From: Halomonas binhaiensis
Lineage (GTDB): Bacteria; Pseudomonadota; Gammaproteobacteria; Pseudomonadales; Halomonadaceae
NCBI RefSeq assembly: GCF_008329985.2
Contig: NZ_CP038437.2
Location: 930,001-994,000 of the forward strand
Direction of reading: 5' to 3'
Length of the DNA: 64,000 nt
Part shown: positions 26,268 to 35,695 of the stretch, one piece after another
Position numbering within the stretch: the stretch's first letter is position 1
How the letters are laid out: every line of letters begins with the position of its first letter
The notes under the pieces: generated by a model
Told to the model about the DNA's origin: nothing
The model's database searches: none
Seen by the model: the letters and a program-made list of their open reading frames with translations, nothing else
Position numbers and translations under genes: made by a program

Positions 26268-27620
26268 CTAGGTATGCTTCGCTACTGGCCCCTCTTTGCT
26301 CAGGCTTGCGGGAAGGCGTAACCGATGCAGGCCCTGCTGTAGACGCTGATTGACGAACTGACGGTCGAGTTCATGTGTGCTTTGTTGCTCCAGGTTCTCC
26401 ACAATGCGGTCTGCAACGCGCTGGAGCGTTGCAAGCTGCTGCGGATTGGCTGTCAATGACAGAGACTTAACCGCCTTTAGCAGCCCGAGCAGAATGCTCT
26501 GATCCTCGCGACCGTACTGGAGAATCGGAGTCAGTAGTCGATGTATCAAGCTGTCGAAGGATTCCGCCTGCCAGGCAACGCGTATCTTGCCTGACGAGTC
26601 GGTAATGCAATTGGCGGGTTGCCAGCGCATGTAGTGGCTGAGGAGATCGGTGAGGCGATGCAGACACAGGCGTGCAGTACCTGGGTCATTTATGCCTGGC
26701 GATAGCGCCTTGATGGCGACTTCCATCAACTGGCTCATGCCATGTATGAAGTGCTCCTCGACAGACTCGCCATTCAACTGGGTAAGGCAGTTCAACAGGT
26801 CCGCACGGCAGTCATCGTCAGGAGCCTTGTTGCATTCCAGGAGCAGAATCGGCTGCCCTTCCAGCACGTAATCCCCAAAGCGGAAGTCGAGGTGGACGAC
26901 GCCATCAATGCTCTCCGCCAGTGAAGCCATCTCGAACAGGTTACCACTCTGCAGATAGCCTGCTTCACGAGCGACAATCTCGTGGCAGGCAGAGCGATTG
27001 GTCGTGGGGAGGGGGAGATGCTGGCATCGCTCGTCCTGTTCCTTCTCGCGTCGACGCTTCATCGCGCGTAGCGTGTTGGCGTGCAGCCCACTGATGACGG
27101 AGCCCACTTGGATCGATTGCGAGACATTGTGGATGAAGTAGACGAACAGCCCCAGGCAATGCAGCACCATGACGCAGGCAGCATACACTGCAGCAGATCG
27201 CCATACTAAATCCCCATTGGCAGCGTGAGGCACGATCAACAGCATCAGAATGAACAGGATGGTGCCGAGATAATGACCAAGGACCCATTGGTTGTGGCGT
27301 TCGGAGATCAAGCCGAAAACCAGCTTGTGGGAGAAGTTGGCACCCGCCTGTGACAGTACTGACATGACCATCGAGAAGCTGAATACCATCAGCGAAATCA
27401 TGCCACCAAGCAGGGCCAGTAGCAGGGGCTGAGCCTCATCCGGCTTCGACAGACTCAACTGCCTGATACTCTCTGGTAGAAAATCACTGGATACAGGTGC
27501 GGTAAATGCAAGCAGCGCCAATGAACCATAGGCAAGTGCTGCAAGTGTCGGGAGGTAGGCGATACTGCTGGCGAAGCGTTTGAATAGCTGGATAGGATGA
27601 AGCAACAGCGTTGGTGCCAT
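26268..27620 (-). CDS. DUF2254 membrane protein
   Basis: 450 residues, function unknown. Four hydrophobic segments in the first 170 residues (YLPTLAALAYGSLALLAFTA; LLALLGGMISLMVFSFSMVMS; LGTILFILMLLIV; AACVMVLHCLGLFVYFIH) are followed by a soluble C-terminal region with EIVAREAGYLQSGN, FVLEG-like FGDYVLEGQP and ALSPGINDPGTA, all typical of DUF2254. ATG 27620 follows CGAGG. Convergent with the acyltransferase gene and downstream of ettA, separated from it by a strong terminator. Confidence 0.85.
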   Translation of the reverse strand: MAPTLLLHPIQLFKRFASSIAYLPTLAALAYGSLALLAFTAPVSSDFLPESIRQLSLSKPDEAQPLLLALLGGMISLMVFSFSMVMSVLSQAGANFSHKLVFGLISERHNQWVLGHYLGTILFILMLLIVPHAANGDLVWRSAAVYAACVMVLHCLGLFVYFIHNVSQSIQVGSVISGLHANTLRAMKRRREKEQDERCQHLPLPTTNRSACHEIVAREAGYLQSGNLFEMASLAESIDGVVHLDFRFGDYVLEGQPILLLECNKAPDDDCRADLLNCLTQLNGESVEEHFIHGMSQLMEVAIKALSPGINDPGTARLCLHRLTDLLSHYMRWQPANCITDSSGKIRVAWQAESFDSLIHRLLTPILQYGREDQSILLGLLKAVKSLSLTANPQQLATLQRVADRIVENLEQQSTHELDRQFVNQRLQQGLHRLRLPASLSKEGPVAKHT

Positions 27621-27730
27621 GAGTAGCCTCGTGCGGATAACGAACAGCAGGTAGAGAGAACGTTGTGTCCTCTTATGCAGTGAGTTTCCATAAAGCGCAA
27701 GACTGAGTCGCTATCTGAGCTCTCTTCGAC

Positions 27731-27768
27731 AAAAAAAACCCTCACAGGAGACTCCTGCGAGGGTTTTT
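27731..27768 (-). terminator. Strong terminator after ettA
   Basis: Two-part stem: aaaaaccctc (27734-27743) with gagggttttt (27759-27768) and caggag (27745-27750) with ctcctg (27752-27757). Read on the minus strand it is followed by a run of eight U. It could also act on plus-strand transcripts. Confidence 0.85.
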
Positions 27769-27819
27769 GCATACAGCTCATGGTGAGGAGCTGGTGTTCA
27801 GTCTTGACGGGGCGACGCC

Positions 27820-29481
27820 TCAAGCATCAATGCGCTTGTACTTCATGCGGTGAGGGGTGTCGTCACCGGCGCGCTTCTTGTGGTCGGCTTCGTACTCGGT
27901 GTAGTTGCCCTCGAAGAAGACCACCTGGGAATCACCCTCGAAGGCGAGGATGTGGGTGGCAATGCGGTCGAGGAACCAGCGGTCGTGGGAGATCACCATG
28001 GCACAGCCGGGGAAGGCCAGCAGGGCTTCTTCCAGAGCACGCAATGTCTCGATGTCCAGGTCGTTCGACGGTTCGTCGAGCAGCAGCACATTGGCGCCCT
28101 GCTTGAGGGTCTGGGCCAGTTGAAGGCGGCCACGTTCACCACCGGACAGATCCCTGAGGAACTTCTGCTGATCGTTGCCCTTGAAGTTGAAACGACCCAC
28201 ATAAGCACGAGAGGGCATCTCGTAACCGTTGATATTGAGCATGTCCTGGCCGCCGGACACCGCCTCCCATACGGTCTGCTTGTTGTCCAGTGCGTCGCGC
28301 AACTGCTCGACATAGGCGATGTCGACGGTTTCACCCTTGATGACATCACCGCTATCCGGCGTTTCCTTGCCCTGAATCAGCTTGAACAGGGTGGACTTGC
28401 CTGCACCGTTGCCGCCGACGATACCGACAATAGCGCCATGCGGTACATTGAAGTTCAGGTCCTCGTAGAGCAGCTTGTCGTCGAAGCGCTTGCTGACGCC
28501 ATGAAACTCGATGACCTTGTCGCCCAGGCGCGGACCAGGCGGAATGTAGATTTCGTTGGTCTCATTGCGCTTCTGGAAGTCGCCAGACTGCATTTCCTCG
28601 AAACGAGACAAGCGCGCCTTGCTCTTGGCCTGACGTCCCTTGGCGTTGGAGCGAACCCATTCCAGCTCATGCTTGATCGCTTTCTGACGTGAGGCTTCCT
28701 GCTTGGCTTCCCGCTCCAGGCGCTGCTCCTTGGCTTCCAGCCACTGGGAGTAGTTGCCTTCGAAGGGAATGCCATGACCGCGGTCCAGCTCGAGAATCCA
28801 GCCGGCGACATTGTCGAGGAAGTAGCGGTCGTGGGTGATGGCGACCACTGTGCCAGGGTAGTCGTGGAGGAAGCGTTCCAGCCAGGCAACGGATTCTGCA
28901 TCCAAGTGGTTGGTAGGCTCGTCCAGCAGCAGCATGTCCGGATTGGACAGCAGCAGGCGGCACAGGGCGACACGACGGCGCTCACCACCGGACAGGTGGA
29001 CAACCTTCGCATCCCAGGGCGGCAGACGCAGGGCTTCTGCGGCGACTTCCAGCTTGCGATCCAGGTTATGGGCATCGGCTGCCTGAATGATGTTTTCCAG
29101 ACGCGCCTGCTCAGCGGCCAGTGCATCGAAGTCGGCATCGGGTTCAGCATAGGCGGCATAGACAGCATCGAGCTTGGTCTGGGCTTCCTTGATCTCGCCC
29201 AGTGCTTCCTCGACCGTTTCACGCACGCTCTTGGTGTCGTCCAGTTCGGGTTCCTGAGGCAGGTAGCCCACGTTGATTCCCGGCATCGGACGGGCTTCGC
29301 CTTCGAACTCGGTGTCTACGCCGGCCATGATGCGCAGCAAGGTCGATTTACCGGCACCGTTCAGGCCAAGCACGCCGATCTTGGCGCCCGGGAAGAAGGA
29401 CAGGGAGATGTCCTTGAGAATCTGCTTCTTGGGGGGCACGACCTTGCCCACCCGGTTCATGGTGTAGACGTATTGCGCCAT
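27820..29481 (-). CDS. ettA: Energy-dependent translational throttle protein EttA
   Basis: ABC-F protein of 553 residues that binds the ribosomal E site and gates early elongation according to ATP/ADP ratio. Two ABC cassettes: Walker A GLNGAGKST and GGNGAGKST, signatures LSGGERRRVAL and LSGGERGRLQL, Walker B LLLDEPTNHLD and LLLDEPSNDLD. The PtIM linker between them and the arm insertion are present; no membrane segment. ATG 29481 gives the usual MAQYVYTMNRVGK start. Length matches E. coli EttA (555). Confidence 0.95.
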   Translation of the reverse strand: MAQYVYTMNRVGKVVPPKKQILKDISLSFFPGAKIGVLGLNGAGKSTLLRIMAGVDTEFEGEARPMPGINVGYLPQEPELDDTKSVRETVEEALGEIKEAQTKLDAVYAAYAEPDADFDALAAEQARLENIIQAADAHNLDRKLEVAAEALRLPPWDAKVVHLSGGERRRVALCRLLLSNPDMLLLDEPTNHLDAESVAWLERFLHDYPGTVVAITHDRYFLDNVAGWILELDRGHGIPFEGNYSQWLEAKEQRLEREAKQEASRQKAIKHELEWVRSNAKGRQAKSKARLSRFEEMQSGDFQKRNETNEIYIPPGPRLGDKVIEFHGVSKRFDDKLLYEDLNFNVPHGAIVGIVGGNGAGKSTLFKLIQGKETPDSGDVIKGETVDIAYVEQLRDALDNKQTVWEAVSGGQDMLNINGYEMPSRAYVGRFNFKGNDQQKFLRDLSGGERGRLQLAQTLKQGANVLLLDEPSNDLDIETLRALEEALLAFPGCAMVISHDRWFLDRIATHILAFEGDSQVVFFEGNYTEYEADHKKRAGDDTPHRMKYKRIDA

Positions 29482-29490
29482 GTGAGCTCA

Positions 29491-29524
29491 CTAAAGTTGG
29501 ATGTTCGCTAAAGTTGGATGTTCG
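29491..29524. repeat. Exact 17-bp direct duplication in the ettA leader
   Basis: The unit ctaaagttggatgttcg occurs at 29491-29507 and again immediately at 29508-29524. It lies 10 bases upstream of the ettA start codon, inside the expected 5' leader. Confidence 0.9.
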
Positions 29525-29691
29525 CGGAACAGGGCAAAGATGATAGAGCCCAGAGGATGGAAACGCCAGTTGTGGGAAGCCAATACTTTCCCAAGTGCTT
29601 CCCCAAGTGCATTCACAAGACTTACCCAGGAAGCACCCGTGAAGTGCTTCCCGTTGTCGCAGATTGCTGCAGAGAGCCGTGTGCGGTGCTG

Positions 29692-29898
29692 CTACTCTTC
29701 TTCGTCCTCCTCATCGAAGTCCCAGTCGTCATCAATGGCCTGCTTCAGGCGACGCTCTTCCAGCAGGGCCTCGACACGACGCCGGGCCTTTAAGGTGTCC
29801 GTGCGACTGGTGCGGGGATTGCGAGAGGTGTACTCGTCATCGTTTACCGCATCATCAAGGTCAAAATCACTATCATCGATAAGAGAATCTCGGCTCAT
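29692..29898 (-). CDS. Small acidic protein, PA3496-like
   Basis: 68 residues; highly charged. Acidic N-terminus (DDSDFDLDDAVNDDE), central basic helix (LKARRRVEALLEERRLKQAI) and acidic end (DDDWDFDEEDEEE). This layout matches the short PA3496 family of gammaproteobacteria, sometimes called putative envelope integrity proteins; function unknown. ATG 29898 is preceded by GGGAG at 9 bases; longer in-frame starts to 29994 run into repeat-like DNA. Confidence 0.75.
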   Translation of the reverse strand: MSRDSLIDDSDFDLDDAVNDDEYTSRNPRTSRTDTLKARRRVEALLEERRLKQAIDDDWDFDEEDEEE

Positions 29899-30331
29899 GT
29901 GAAAGTCTCCCATGGCCATGCTTCCCAGAGGGAAGCACTGCATAAATGTCTGCGCGTGCGAATCACTGCGTTGCGCGGTGCTCACAATCCTCACCTATAC
30001 CCCATAGGCTCCGGTTGTTGCGCTCCGTGCGCCTTGTGCTTCATCTCGCTCAGCCGATTTATTCAGCACTTCCGTAACGGGAAGCGCACGATACCCACTT
30101 TCTGAAACGCCACTGACAACTCAGCTCAACTTCGATCAGCGTTGTCATTGCTGGCGGCCAGAAAGCGCCAACAGAATCCTCGAGGTTCTTGTTCGCTATA
30201 TATGCCGGGGATCGCAAAAGTGCAAGTCAGTAATGGGGAAATTAATACAATCGTAAATTTCGTTTGATCGAGGTAGGCAACGTGTGTCCTGCTATGATCT
30301 TAGTCCCACTTAATATTCACGGGAGACGGAA
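29899..30331. other. Intergenic stretch with dispersed repeat copy A
   Basis: 433 bases between divergent small genes. Holds copy A of the dispersed element (29960-30056). The rest (30060-30320) shows no gene; an AT-rich patch at about 30235-30260 could carry the promoter of the SelW-like gene. Confidence 0.55.
29960..30056. repeat. Dispersed intergenic element, copy A
   Basis: About 97 bases similar along their whole length to 40195-40293. Shared blocks include ttgcgcggtgctc, tcaccta, cataggctcc, a gctccg/gctccgggcgcc segment and tgcttcat..cgctc. Differences are scattered substitutions and 1-2 base indels. Confidence 0.8.
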
Positions 30332-30601
30332 GTGGCTCGGGTCAAGATTGTCTTTTGCACGCAGTGCCAGTGGCTGCTGCGCAGTGGCTGGTATGCCCAG
30401 GAGCTGATCTCCACGTTTGGAGAAGGTCTGGAGGAAGTGACGCTGGTGCCTTCACATGGTGGTCGCTTCGAGATTACGCTGGATGATCAGTTGTTGTGGG
30501 AGCGCAAGCGTGATGGTGGCTTCCCGGATATCAAGACGCTCAAGCAGCGGGTGCGCGATGTCATCGAGCCATCAAGGGATCTGGGGCATATCGATCGCTG
30601 A
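30332..30601 (+). CDS. SelT/SelW/SelH-family (Rdx) thioredoxin-like protein
   Basis: 89 residues with the redox motif CTQC (Cys9, Cys12) at the end of the first strand of a thioredoxin-like fold, the site that is CxxU in selenoprotein W. No in-frame UGA, so this is the cysteine form. GTG 30332 is preceded by GGGAG at 7 bases. The role of bacterial members is unclear; thiol redox handling is inferred. No operon partner. Confidence 0.88.
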   Translation: MARVKIVFCTQCQWLLRSGWYAQELISTFGEGLEEVTLVPSHGGRFEITLDDQLLWERKRDGGFPDIKTLKQRVRDVIEPSRDLGHIDR

Positions 30602-30662
30602 ACGTGGGGTGGCGCGTGTCGTTCGTTGCCAGCAGCGAATGACATGGAGATAGACTGCTTTC

Positions 30663-30704
30663 CGAAGCTCGAAGCTCGAAGCTCGAAGCTCGAAGCCCGA
30701 AGCT
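30663..30704. repeat. 7-bp tandem repeat, six copies, before a transporter gene
   Basis: cgaagct repeated at 30663, 30670, 30677, 30684, 30691 (variant cgaagcc) and 30698. It ends about 18 bases before the start codon of the DMT transporter and close to its ribosome site. Confidence 0.92.
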
Positions 30705-30722
30705 CACTGACAAGGATGTAGC

Positions 30723-31619
30723 ATGAATTCTGACCGGCAGGCCATGGCCTATGGCCTGGGAGCGGTCGCTCTCTGGTCCACCGTCGCGACTGCCTTCAAG
30801 GTGGCGCTGGGCCACATGAGTCCCTTGGAACTGATCTGGATAGCGGCACTGGTGTCCTGGATTCTGATGGGAACACTGGTGATTCGGCGTGGCCAGATGC
30901 GCAATGCACTCAGGCAGGGCTGGTCGACCGCGTGCTGGGCCGGGTTGTTGAACCCGGTGGCCTACTACCTGGTGTTGTTTGCCGCCTACGACCGTTTGCC
31001 AGGCCAGGAGGCCATGGCTCTCAATTATACATGGGCGTTGACCATGGCCTTGCTGGCAGTGCCTATCCTCAAGCAGCGCCTGACTCCTGTCGACGTGCTG
31101 GCAGGAGGTGTCGCGTATTCTGGTGTCTGGGTCATTGCCACTCGAGGCCAGGTGCTCAGCGTGACTTTTGCCGATGCCCTTGGGGTAGTGCTGGCGTTGG
31201 TTTCAACACTTATCTGGGCACTATACTGGCTGCTCAATGCCAGGGATCGACGCCCACCGATGGTGGCCCAGTGGCAGAACTTCAGTGTTGCCATTCCGGT
31301 GCTGACAATACTGATGCTGTTGGGTCCAGGCTTTGAGTGGCATGGCATCACCGCTCTGGGAGCGGGAGTTTATGTTGGCCTGTTCGAGATGGGGGTCGCC
31401 TTTGTATTGTGGCAAATGGCGGTACACAAGGTGTCGCGTACCGCCAAGGTGTCTAATCTCATCTTCCTGTCGCCCCCGGTTTCATTGCTGCTGCTCCACT
31501 TCGTGATTGGAGAACCGATCTTGCCCTCGACGCTGGTCGGCTTGGTACTGATCCTCTCGGGGCTGGGCTTGCAGCAGTGCCAACGTACACCGCCTGCTCA
31601 GGAAGACGCCTCTACCTGA
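30723..31619 (+). CDS. DMT-superfamily (EamA) transporter
   Basis: 298 residues with ten predicted membrane segments in two EamA halves, e.g. AVALWSTVATAFKVAL at the N-terminus and FLSPPVSLLLLHFVIGEP in the second half. Probably exports or imports a small metabolite such as an amino acid; substrate unknown. ATG 30723 follows AAGGA. The 3' end overlaps convergent tesA by 22 bp. Confidence 0.88.
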   Translation: MNSDRQAMAYGLGAVALWSTVATAFKVALGHMSPLELIWIAALVSWILMGTLVIRRGQMRNALRQGWSTACWAGLLNPVAYYLVLFAAYDRLPGQEAMALNYTWALTMALLAVPILKQRLTPVDVLAGGVAYSGVWVIATRGQVLSVTFADALGVVLALVSTLIWALYWLLNARDRRPPMVAQWQNFSVAIPVLTILMLLGPGFEWHGITALGAGVYVGLFEMGVAFVLWQMAVHKVSRTAKVSNLIFLSPPVSLLLLHFVIGEPILPSTLVGLVLILSGLGLQQCQRTPPAQEDAST

Positions 31620-32317
31620 GGGGTATCGGTGGACGGTATGCCTGCCTCGCGCAGTAAAGGCGTGAGTCTGGTCCAGACATTGTCGAGAATGCGGGGCTGA
31701 GCCTCGGCCGTGGGGTGAATGCCGTCATCCTGCATCAGCTCGGGCTGGAGCGCGACGCCGTCGAGCAGGAAGGGCAGCAAGGGTAACTGGTATTCGTCGG
31801 CGAGCTTCTGGAACACCTGGCCGAAGGCCTCGCGGTAGGCTTGCCCGTAATTGGGCGGGATATCGATGCCCACCAGCAGAACCTCAGCATCACTGGCCAG
31901 GCTCTGTTCGATCATGCGGTCCAGGTTGGCCTGCATCTGCTGAGGGGGCAGACCACGCAGGCCATCATTGCCGCCCAGTTCGAGTATCACGATTTCCGGA
32001 CGATGTTTTTCAAGCAGGCTAGCCAGACGGCTGGCGCCACCACTAGTGGTCTCACCACTGATGCTGGCATTGATCACCCGGGCCTGGCCGTCGAGTCGCT
32101 GGCTGAGCAGTGTGACCCAACCGGTTTCCTGCGGGATGCCATAAGCGGCACTGAGACTGTCACCGACCACCAGTAGTGTGGGAGGCTGTGACTTTGTCTG
32201 GGCTATGCCGCTGCTTGACCACAGCGCGGTGCAGAACACAATGATCATCAGCAGCCAGCGGCTGTGCAGCCCCGGATGTCGATGCAACTGTCCAACTTCA
32301 GGGATACCGTCTGTCAT
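31598..32317 (-). CDS. tesA: Arylesterase/acyl-CoA thioesterase TesA (SGNH hydrolase)
   Basis: 239 residues. A signal-peptide-like segment (RWLLMIIVFCTALWSSSGIAQ) leads to the GDSL motif VVGDSLSAAYG with Ser54, GGNDGLRG with the oxyanion Asn and DDGIHPTAEAQ with the catalytic Asp/His. Periplasmic lysophospholipase/thioesterase in E. coli. ATG 32317 has AGGAG 9 bases upstream, but it overlaps the start codon of the divergent ABC gene; Met24 is an alternative start. Confidence 0.9.
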   Translation of the reverse strand: MTDGIPEVGQLHRHPGLHSRWLLMIIVFCTALWSSSGIAQTKSQPPTLLVVGDSLSAAYGIPQETGWVTLLSQRLDGQARVINASISGETTSGGASRLASLLEKHRPEIVILELGGNDGLRGLPPQQMQANLDRMIEQSLASDAEVLLVGIDIPPNYGQAYREAFGQVFQKLADEYQLPLLPFLLDGVALQPELMQDDGIHPTAEAQPRILDNVWTRLTPLLREAGIPSTDTPQVEASS

Positions 32318-33059
32318 GTCCAAGGCTCCTCTTTCAACATCATCACCCCATGCACATTCCCCAGTTGCAGAAGCTGTCCTTGCTGCGAGAGGGCTGGCAA
32401 AAAGCGTGACCAGTGGTTCGCGGGTATTGACCATTCTGCGTGAGCTTGAGCTCGTCGTACATGCCGGTGAGAGTGTCGCCATTCTCGGCCAGAGTGGTGC
32501 CGGCAAGTCGACACTGTTGGGGCTGCTCGCTGGACTTGATGATCCCAGTGAGGGCGAACTGTCCTTGTTCGGTGAATCATTGACCGAGTTGGATGAGGAT
32601 GGTCGAGCGGCCCTGCGCAATGGCCGAGTCGGGTTCGTGTTCCAGAATTTCCAGTTGCTGCCGACACTCACCGCGCTCGAGAACGTACTGTTGCCGACAG
32701 AGCTATCGATGCAGAACCATCGTGAGCAGCGTGCTCGTGAGTGGCTGGAGCGGGTGGGGCTGGCACAACGCCATGATCACCTGCCCCGCCAGTTGTCTGG
32801 TGGTGAACAGCAGCGGGTTGCCCTGGCTCGTGCCTTTGTCACTTCGCCGGAACTGGTGTTTGCCGATGAGCCGACCGGCAATCTCGACCCGCAGACAGGG
32901 GAAAGGATCATCCAGACTCTGTTCGAACTCAATCAGGAGCAGGGAACGACATTGGTGCTGGTGACCCACGACCATGCCCTGGCACGGCGCTGCGACCGCT
33001 GTCTGCAATTGGTCGACGGTCGTCTTGAAGCCATGGACGTGAGCGAGACGGGATCATGA
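32316..33059 (+). CDS. ybbA: ABC transporter ATP-binding protein, YbbA/LolD-like
   Basis: 247 residues. Walker [10 protein letters not shown], signature [14 protein letters not shown] and Walker [13 protein letters not shown] place it in the MacB/LolD group that powers FtsX-type permeases. It pairs with the next gene through an ATGA overlap and sits opposite tesA, as ybbA does in E. coli. ATG 32316 shares two bases with the tesA start codon (CATG). Upstream in-frame codons are open but overlap tesA. Confidence 0.88.
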   Translation: MSKAPLSTSSPHAHSPVAEAVLAARGLAKSVTSGSRVLTILRELELVVHAGESVAILGQSGAGKSTLLGLLAGLDDPSEGELSLFGESLTELDEDGRAALRNGRVGFVFQNFQLLPTLTALENVLLPTELSMQNHREQRAREWLERVGLAQRHDHLPRQLSGGEQQRVALARAFVTSPELVFADEPTGNLDPQTGERIIQTLFELNQEQGTTLVLVTHDHALARRCDRCLQLVDGRLEAMDVSETGS

Positions 33060-35665
33060 AGGGACATCAGTCGATGGAGGTCGCTGCGATGGGCGGCCTG
33101 GTGGCGCGCAGCTTGCGCCGTGACCTGCGTGCTGCGGATGTACGTGCCTTGTTGATCGCCTTGATACTGGCGGTGGCGGCATCGACCATGATGGGATTTT
33201 TTCTCGATCGTCTGGAACGAGGGCTGGTACGACAAGCCGGCCAGATGATGGGGGGTGATCTGGTTCTGGAACAGTCGACACCTTTTGATGATGGACTGCG
33301 CCAGCAACTGGTCGAGGCGGGAATGCAACTTAGCGATCAGGTTGACCTGGTCTCCATGGCCAGCCGCGAAGAGGCCTTTCAGCCGGTCAGCATCAAGGCC
33401 GTGGACAAGGCTTATCCTCATTACGGCAGCTCTCGTATTGACCGTGGCGAGGGTGCCGAGGAAGTCGAACATGGTCCTGCCCGCGGAGAACTATGGCTCT
33501 CGCCGAGGTTGCGACAGTTGCTTGATATCGAGCTGGGCGAGTCACTCCAATTGGGGCAGGCACGGTTCAAGGTAGGGGCCTGGCTGGAGCGCGAGGCAGA
33601 TCAGTCGACCGGCTTTGGCAGCCTGAATCCTCGGGTCATGATGCATGTTGCGGACCTCGATGCGACAGGTCTCGTCCAGCCAGGGTCTCGGCTGGAGTAC
33701 GAAATTCTGGCGGCAGGTTCGGCACAGAGTGTGGAGCAACTAGCGCCTCTGCTCGAACGTCTGCGTCGTGAGGGGGTGGAGGTACGTGATGTACGCCATG
33801 ACAGACCCCAGCTGGGCTCGGCGCTGGAGCGTGCCGATACCTATCTGAGCCTGGCTGGTCTGGCAGCGGTGTTGCTGGCGGGTGTCGCCGTGGCATTGTC
33901 CACACGACGCTATGTCGAACGCCATCTCGACAGTGCGGCATTGATGCGCTGTTTCGGCGCCTCACAGGCGACCTTGATGTATCTCTTTGGTCTGCAACTG
34001 TTGGTGCTGTCGGTAGTGGCAGCATTGCTGGGAGCTGTGTTGGGATTGGCTGGGCAGGCGTTGTTGGTTGCATTGATCCGCCCTTTCCTGCCGATGGAGC
34101 TGCCGTCACCAGGCTGGTTGCCGCTGTGGCTGGGTGTCTTGACCGCTTTGGCTGTATTGGCAGGCTTTGCCGGCCCGACATTGCTGCGCCTGAGGCGTGT
34201 CAGCGCGCTCAAGGTGTTGCGCCGGGAGCTGGATCCGCTACCGGTATCGGCGTGGATGATGGTCGTCGTGGCTGCCGCTTCCTTTGGTGCCTTGATGTGG
34301 CTTTATTCGGGCAGTCTCGGCCTGGCTCTTGGATTGCTCCTCGGCGGCCTGCTGGCGCTGGTGGTGATGTGGGGGGTGGGTGGACTTGTTCTTGATGCCT
34401 TGATGTGGCTGGTATCACGGCTGGGGGCTGGCGCTCGCCAGGGCTGGCGCCATGCACTGCAGCTTGGCGCTCGGCAACTGGCGCGTCGGCGTAACTTGAG
34501 TCTTGGCCAACTGCTGGCTTTTGCCGTCACCTTCTTTGCCATGGCGATGATCAGCCTGGTCAGGGGTGATCTGGTCACTACCTGGCAGGAGCAACTGCCT
34601 GCCGACACACCCAACCATTTCGCCATCAATATCCAGCCGGGCGAGCGCGATGCCTTTGCACAGCAGTTGGCAGAGGTCTCGGATGCTCACAGTGACTTAT
34701 ACCCGATGGTGCGGGGACGCATCGTGGCAATAAATGGGCAACCACCTGGTGACTCGGTGCCTGCCGAGGCACAAGGCGACAATGCGTTGCGGCGCGAGCT
34801 CAACCTGACCTGGAGCAATGTGTTGCCGGAGGGCAACCGGCTGGTGGAGGGCAACTGGTTCGATGCTGCTTCTGCTTCTGCTTCTGCTTCTGGCGATGGG
34901 CATGCCAGGGGCGGTAACGGAGCGTCATTGGAGGCTCCTGTCTCTCTGGAGAGCGGTCTCGCCGAGCGTCTAGGATTGGCAATGGGAGATCGTCTGACCT
35001 TTTCGGTGGGTGCCGATACTCTGACTGGCGTCATCACCAGTATCCGAGACCTGGACTGGGATAGCTTCCAGCCCAATTTCTACGTCATCTTTCCGCCAGG
35101 TGTGCTTGATGGCTTTGCGCACAGCTTCATTACTGCCTTTCATCTCGACCCAGTGGACTTGGCGGCAGGCCAGGCAAACCCTCTTGGTGGCATGGTCGAG
35201 GCCTTTCCTGGGGTAACGATCCTGGATGTCGATGCGTTGCTGGGGCAGGTGCGGCAAATGCTCGACCAGGTGACCAGAGCGGTGGAACTGGTGCTGGTAT
35301 TCGTCCTGCTGGCAGGTATCAGCGTGCTCTATGCCGCACTTGTCGCCAGTCATTCTGTACGTGCTCACGAGAGCGGCCTGTTACGTGTCTTCGGGGCAGG
35401 GTCGAAGATGATGGCGCGAGTACAGTGGGCCGAGTTTGCCATCATGGGGCTGGCTGCCGGCTTGCTGGCCGTGTTGCTGGCAGAGATCGCGGCTGCTGTG
35501 CTCTACCTGGCCTGGCTCGATCTGCCGCCGAGGTTGCATCCTCTGCTGTGGGTCACACTGCCGTTATTGGCAGCATTGCTGCTGGGCTGTGTCGGCCAGT
35601 GGCTGTCACGCAACATCCGTCGTCAGGCTCCTGCAGCGAGTCTTGGTCTGTTGGGCGATACTTGA
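33056..35665 (+). CDS. ybbP: FtsX-like ABC permease, YbbP-like
   Basis: 869-residue inner-membrane protein with an N-terminal anchor (ALLIALILAVAASTMMGFF), a large periplasmic domain, two blocks of membrane segments (about 255-480 and 745-860) and a second periplasmic domain between them. FtsX-like domains at both blocks fit the YbbP family, probably moving lipidic or envelope molecules with YbbA; substrate unknown. In the second periplasmic domain (34868-34891) four gct-tct codon pairs encode a Ser/Ala run, a local expansion. Confidence 0.87.
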   Translation: MKGHQSMEVAAMGGLVARSLRRDLRAADVRALLIALILAVAASTMMGFFLDRLERGLVRQAGQMMGGDLVLEQSTPFDDGLRQQLVEAGMQLSDQVDLVSMASREEAFQPVSIKAVDKAYPHYGSSRIDRGEGAEEVEHGPARGELWLSPRLRQLLDIELGESLQLGQARFKVGAWLEREADQSTGFGSLNPRVMMHVADLDATGLVQPGSRLEYEILAAGSAQSVEQLAPLLERLRREGVEVRDVRHDRPQLGSALERADTYLSLAGLAAVLLAGVAVALSTRRYVERHLDSAALMRCFGASQATLMYLFGLQLLVLSVVAALLGAVLGLAGQALLVALIRPFLPMELPSPGWLPLWLGVLTALAVLAGFAGPTLLRLRRVSALKVLRRELDPLPVSAWMMVVVAAASFGALMWLYSGSLGLALGLLLGGLLALVVMWGVGGLVLDALMWLVSRLGAGARQGWRHALQLGARQLARRRNLSLGQLLAFAVTFFAMAMISLVRGDLVTTWQEQLPADTPNHFAINIQPGERDAFAQQLAEVSDAHSDLYPMVRGRIVAINGQPPGDSVPAEAQGDNALRRELNLTWSNVLPEGNRLVEGNWFDAASASASASGDGHARGGNGASLEAPVSLESGLAERLGLAMGDRLTFSVGADTLTGVITSIRDLDWDSFQPNFYVIFPPGVLDGFAHSFITAFHLDPVDLAAGQANPLGGMVEAFPGVTILDVDALLGQVRQMLDQVTRAVELVLVFVLLAGISVLYAALVASHSVRAHESGLLRVFGAGSKMMARVQWAEFAIMGLAAGLLAVLLAEIAAAVLYLAWLDLPPRLHPLLWVTLPLLAALLLGCVGQWLSRNIRRQAPAASLGLLGDT

Positions 35666-35695
35666 CTGGACAGCGGCTTGAGGCATGGAGGGCGT

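Noticed and set aside
30332..30601. Possible selenoprotein (SelW family)
   Set aside because: The redox site is CTQC with a normal cysteine codon; no in-frame UGA.
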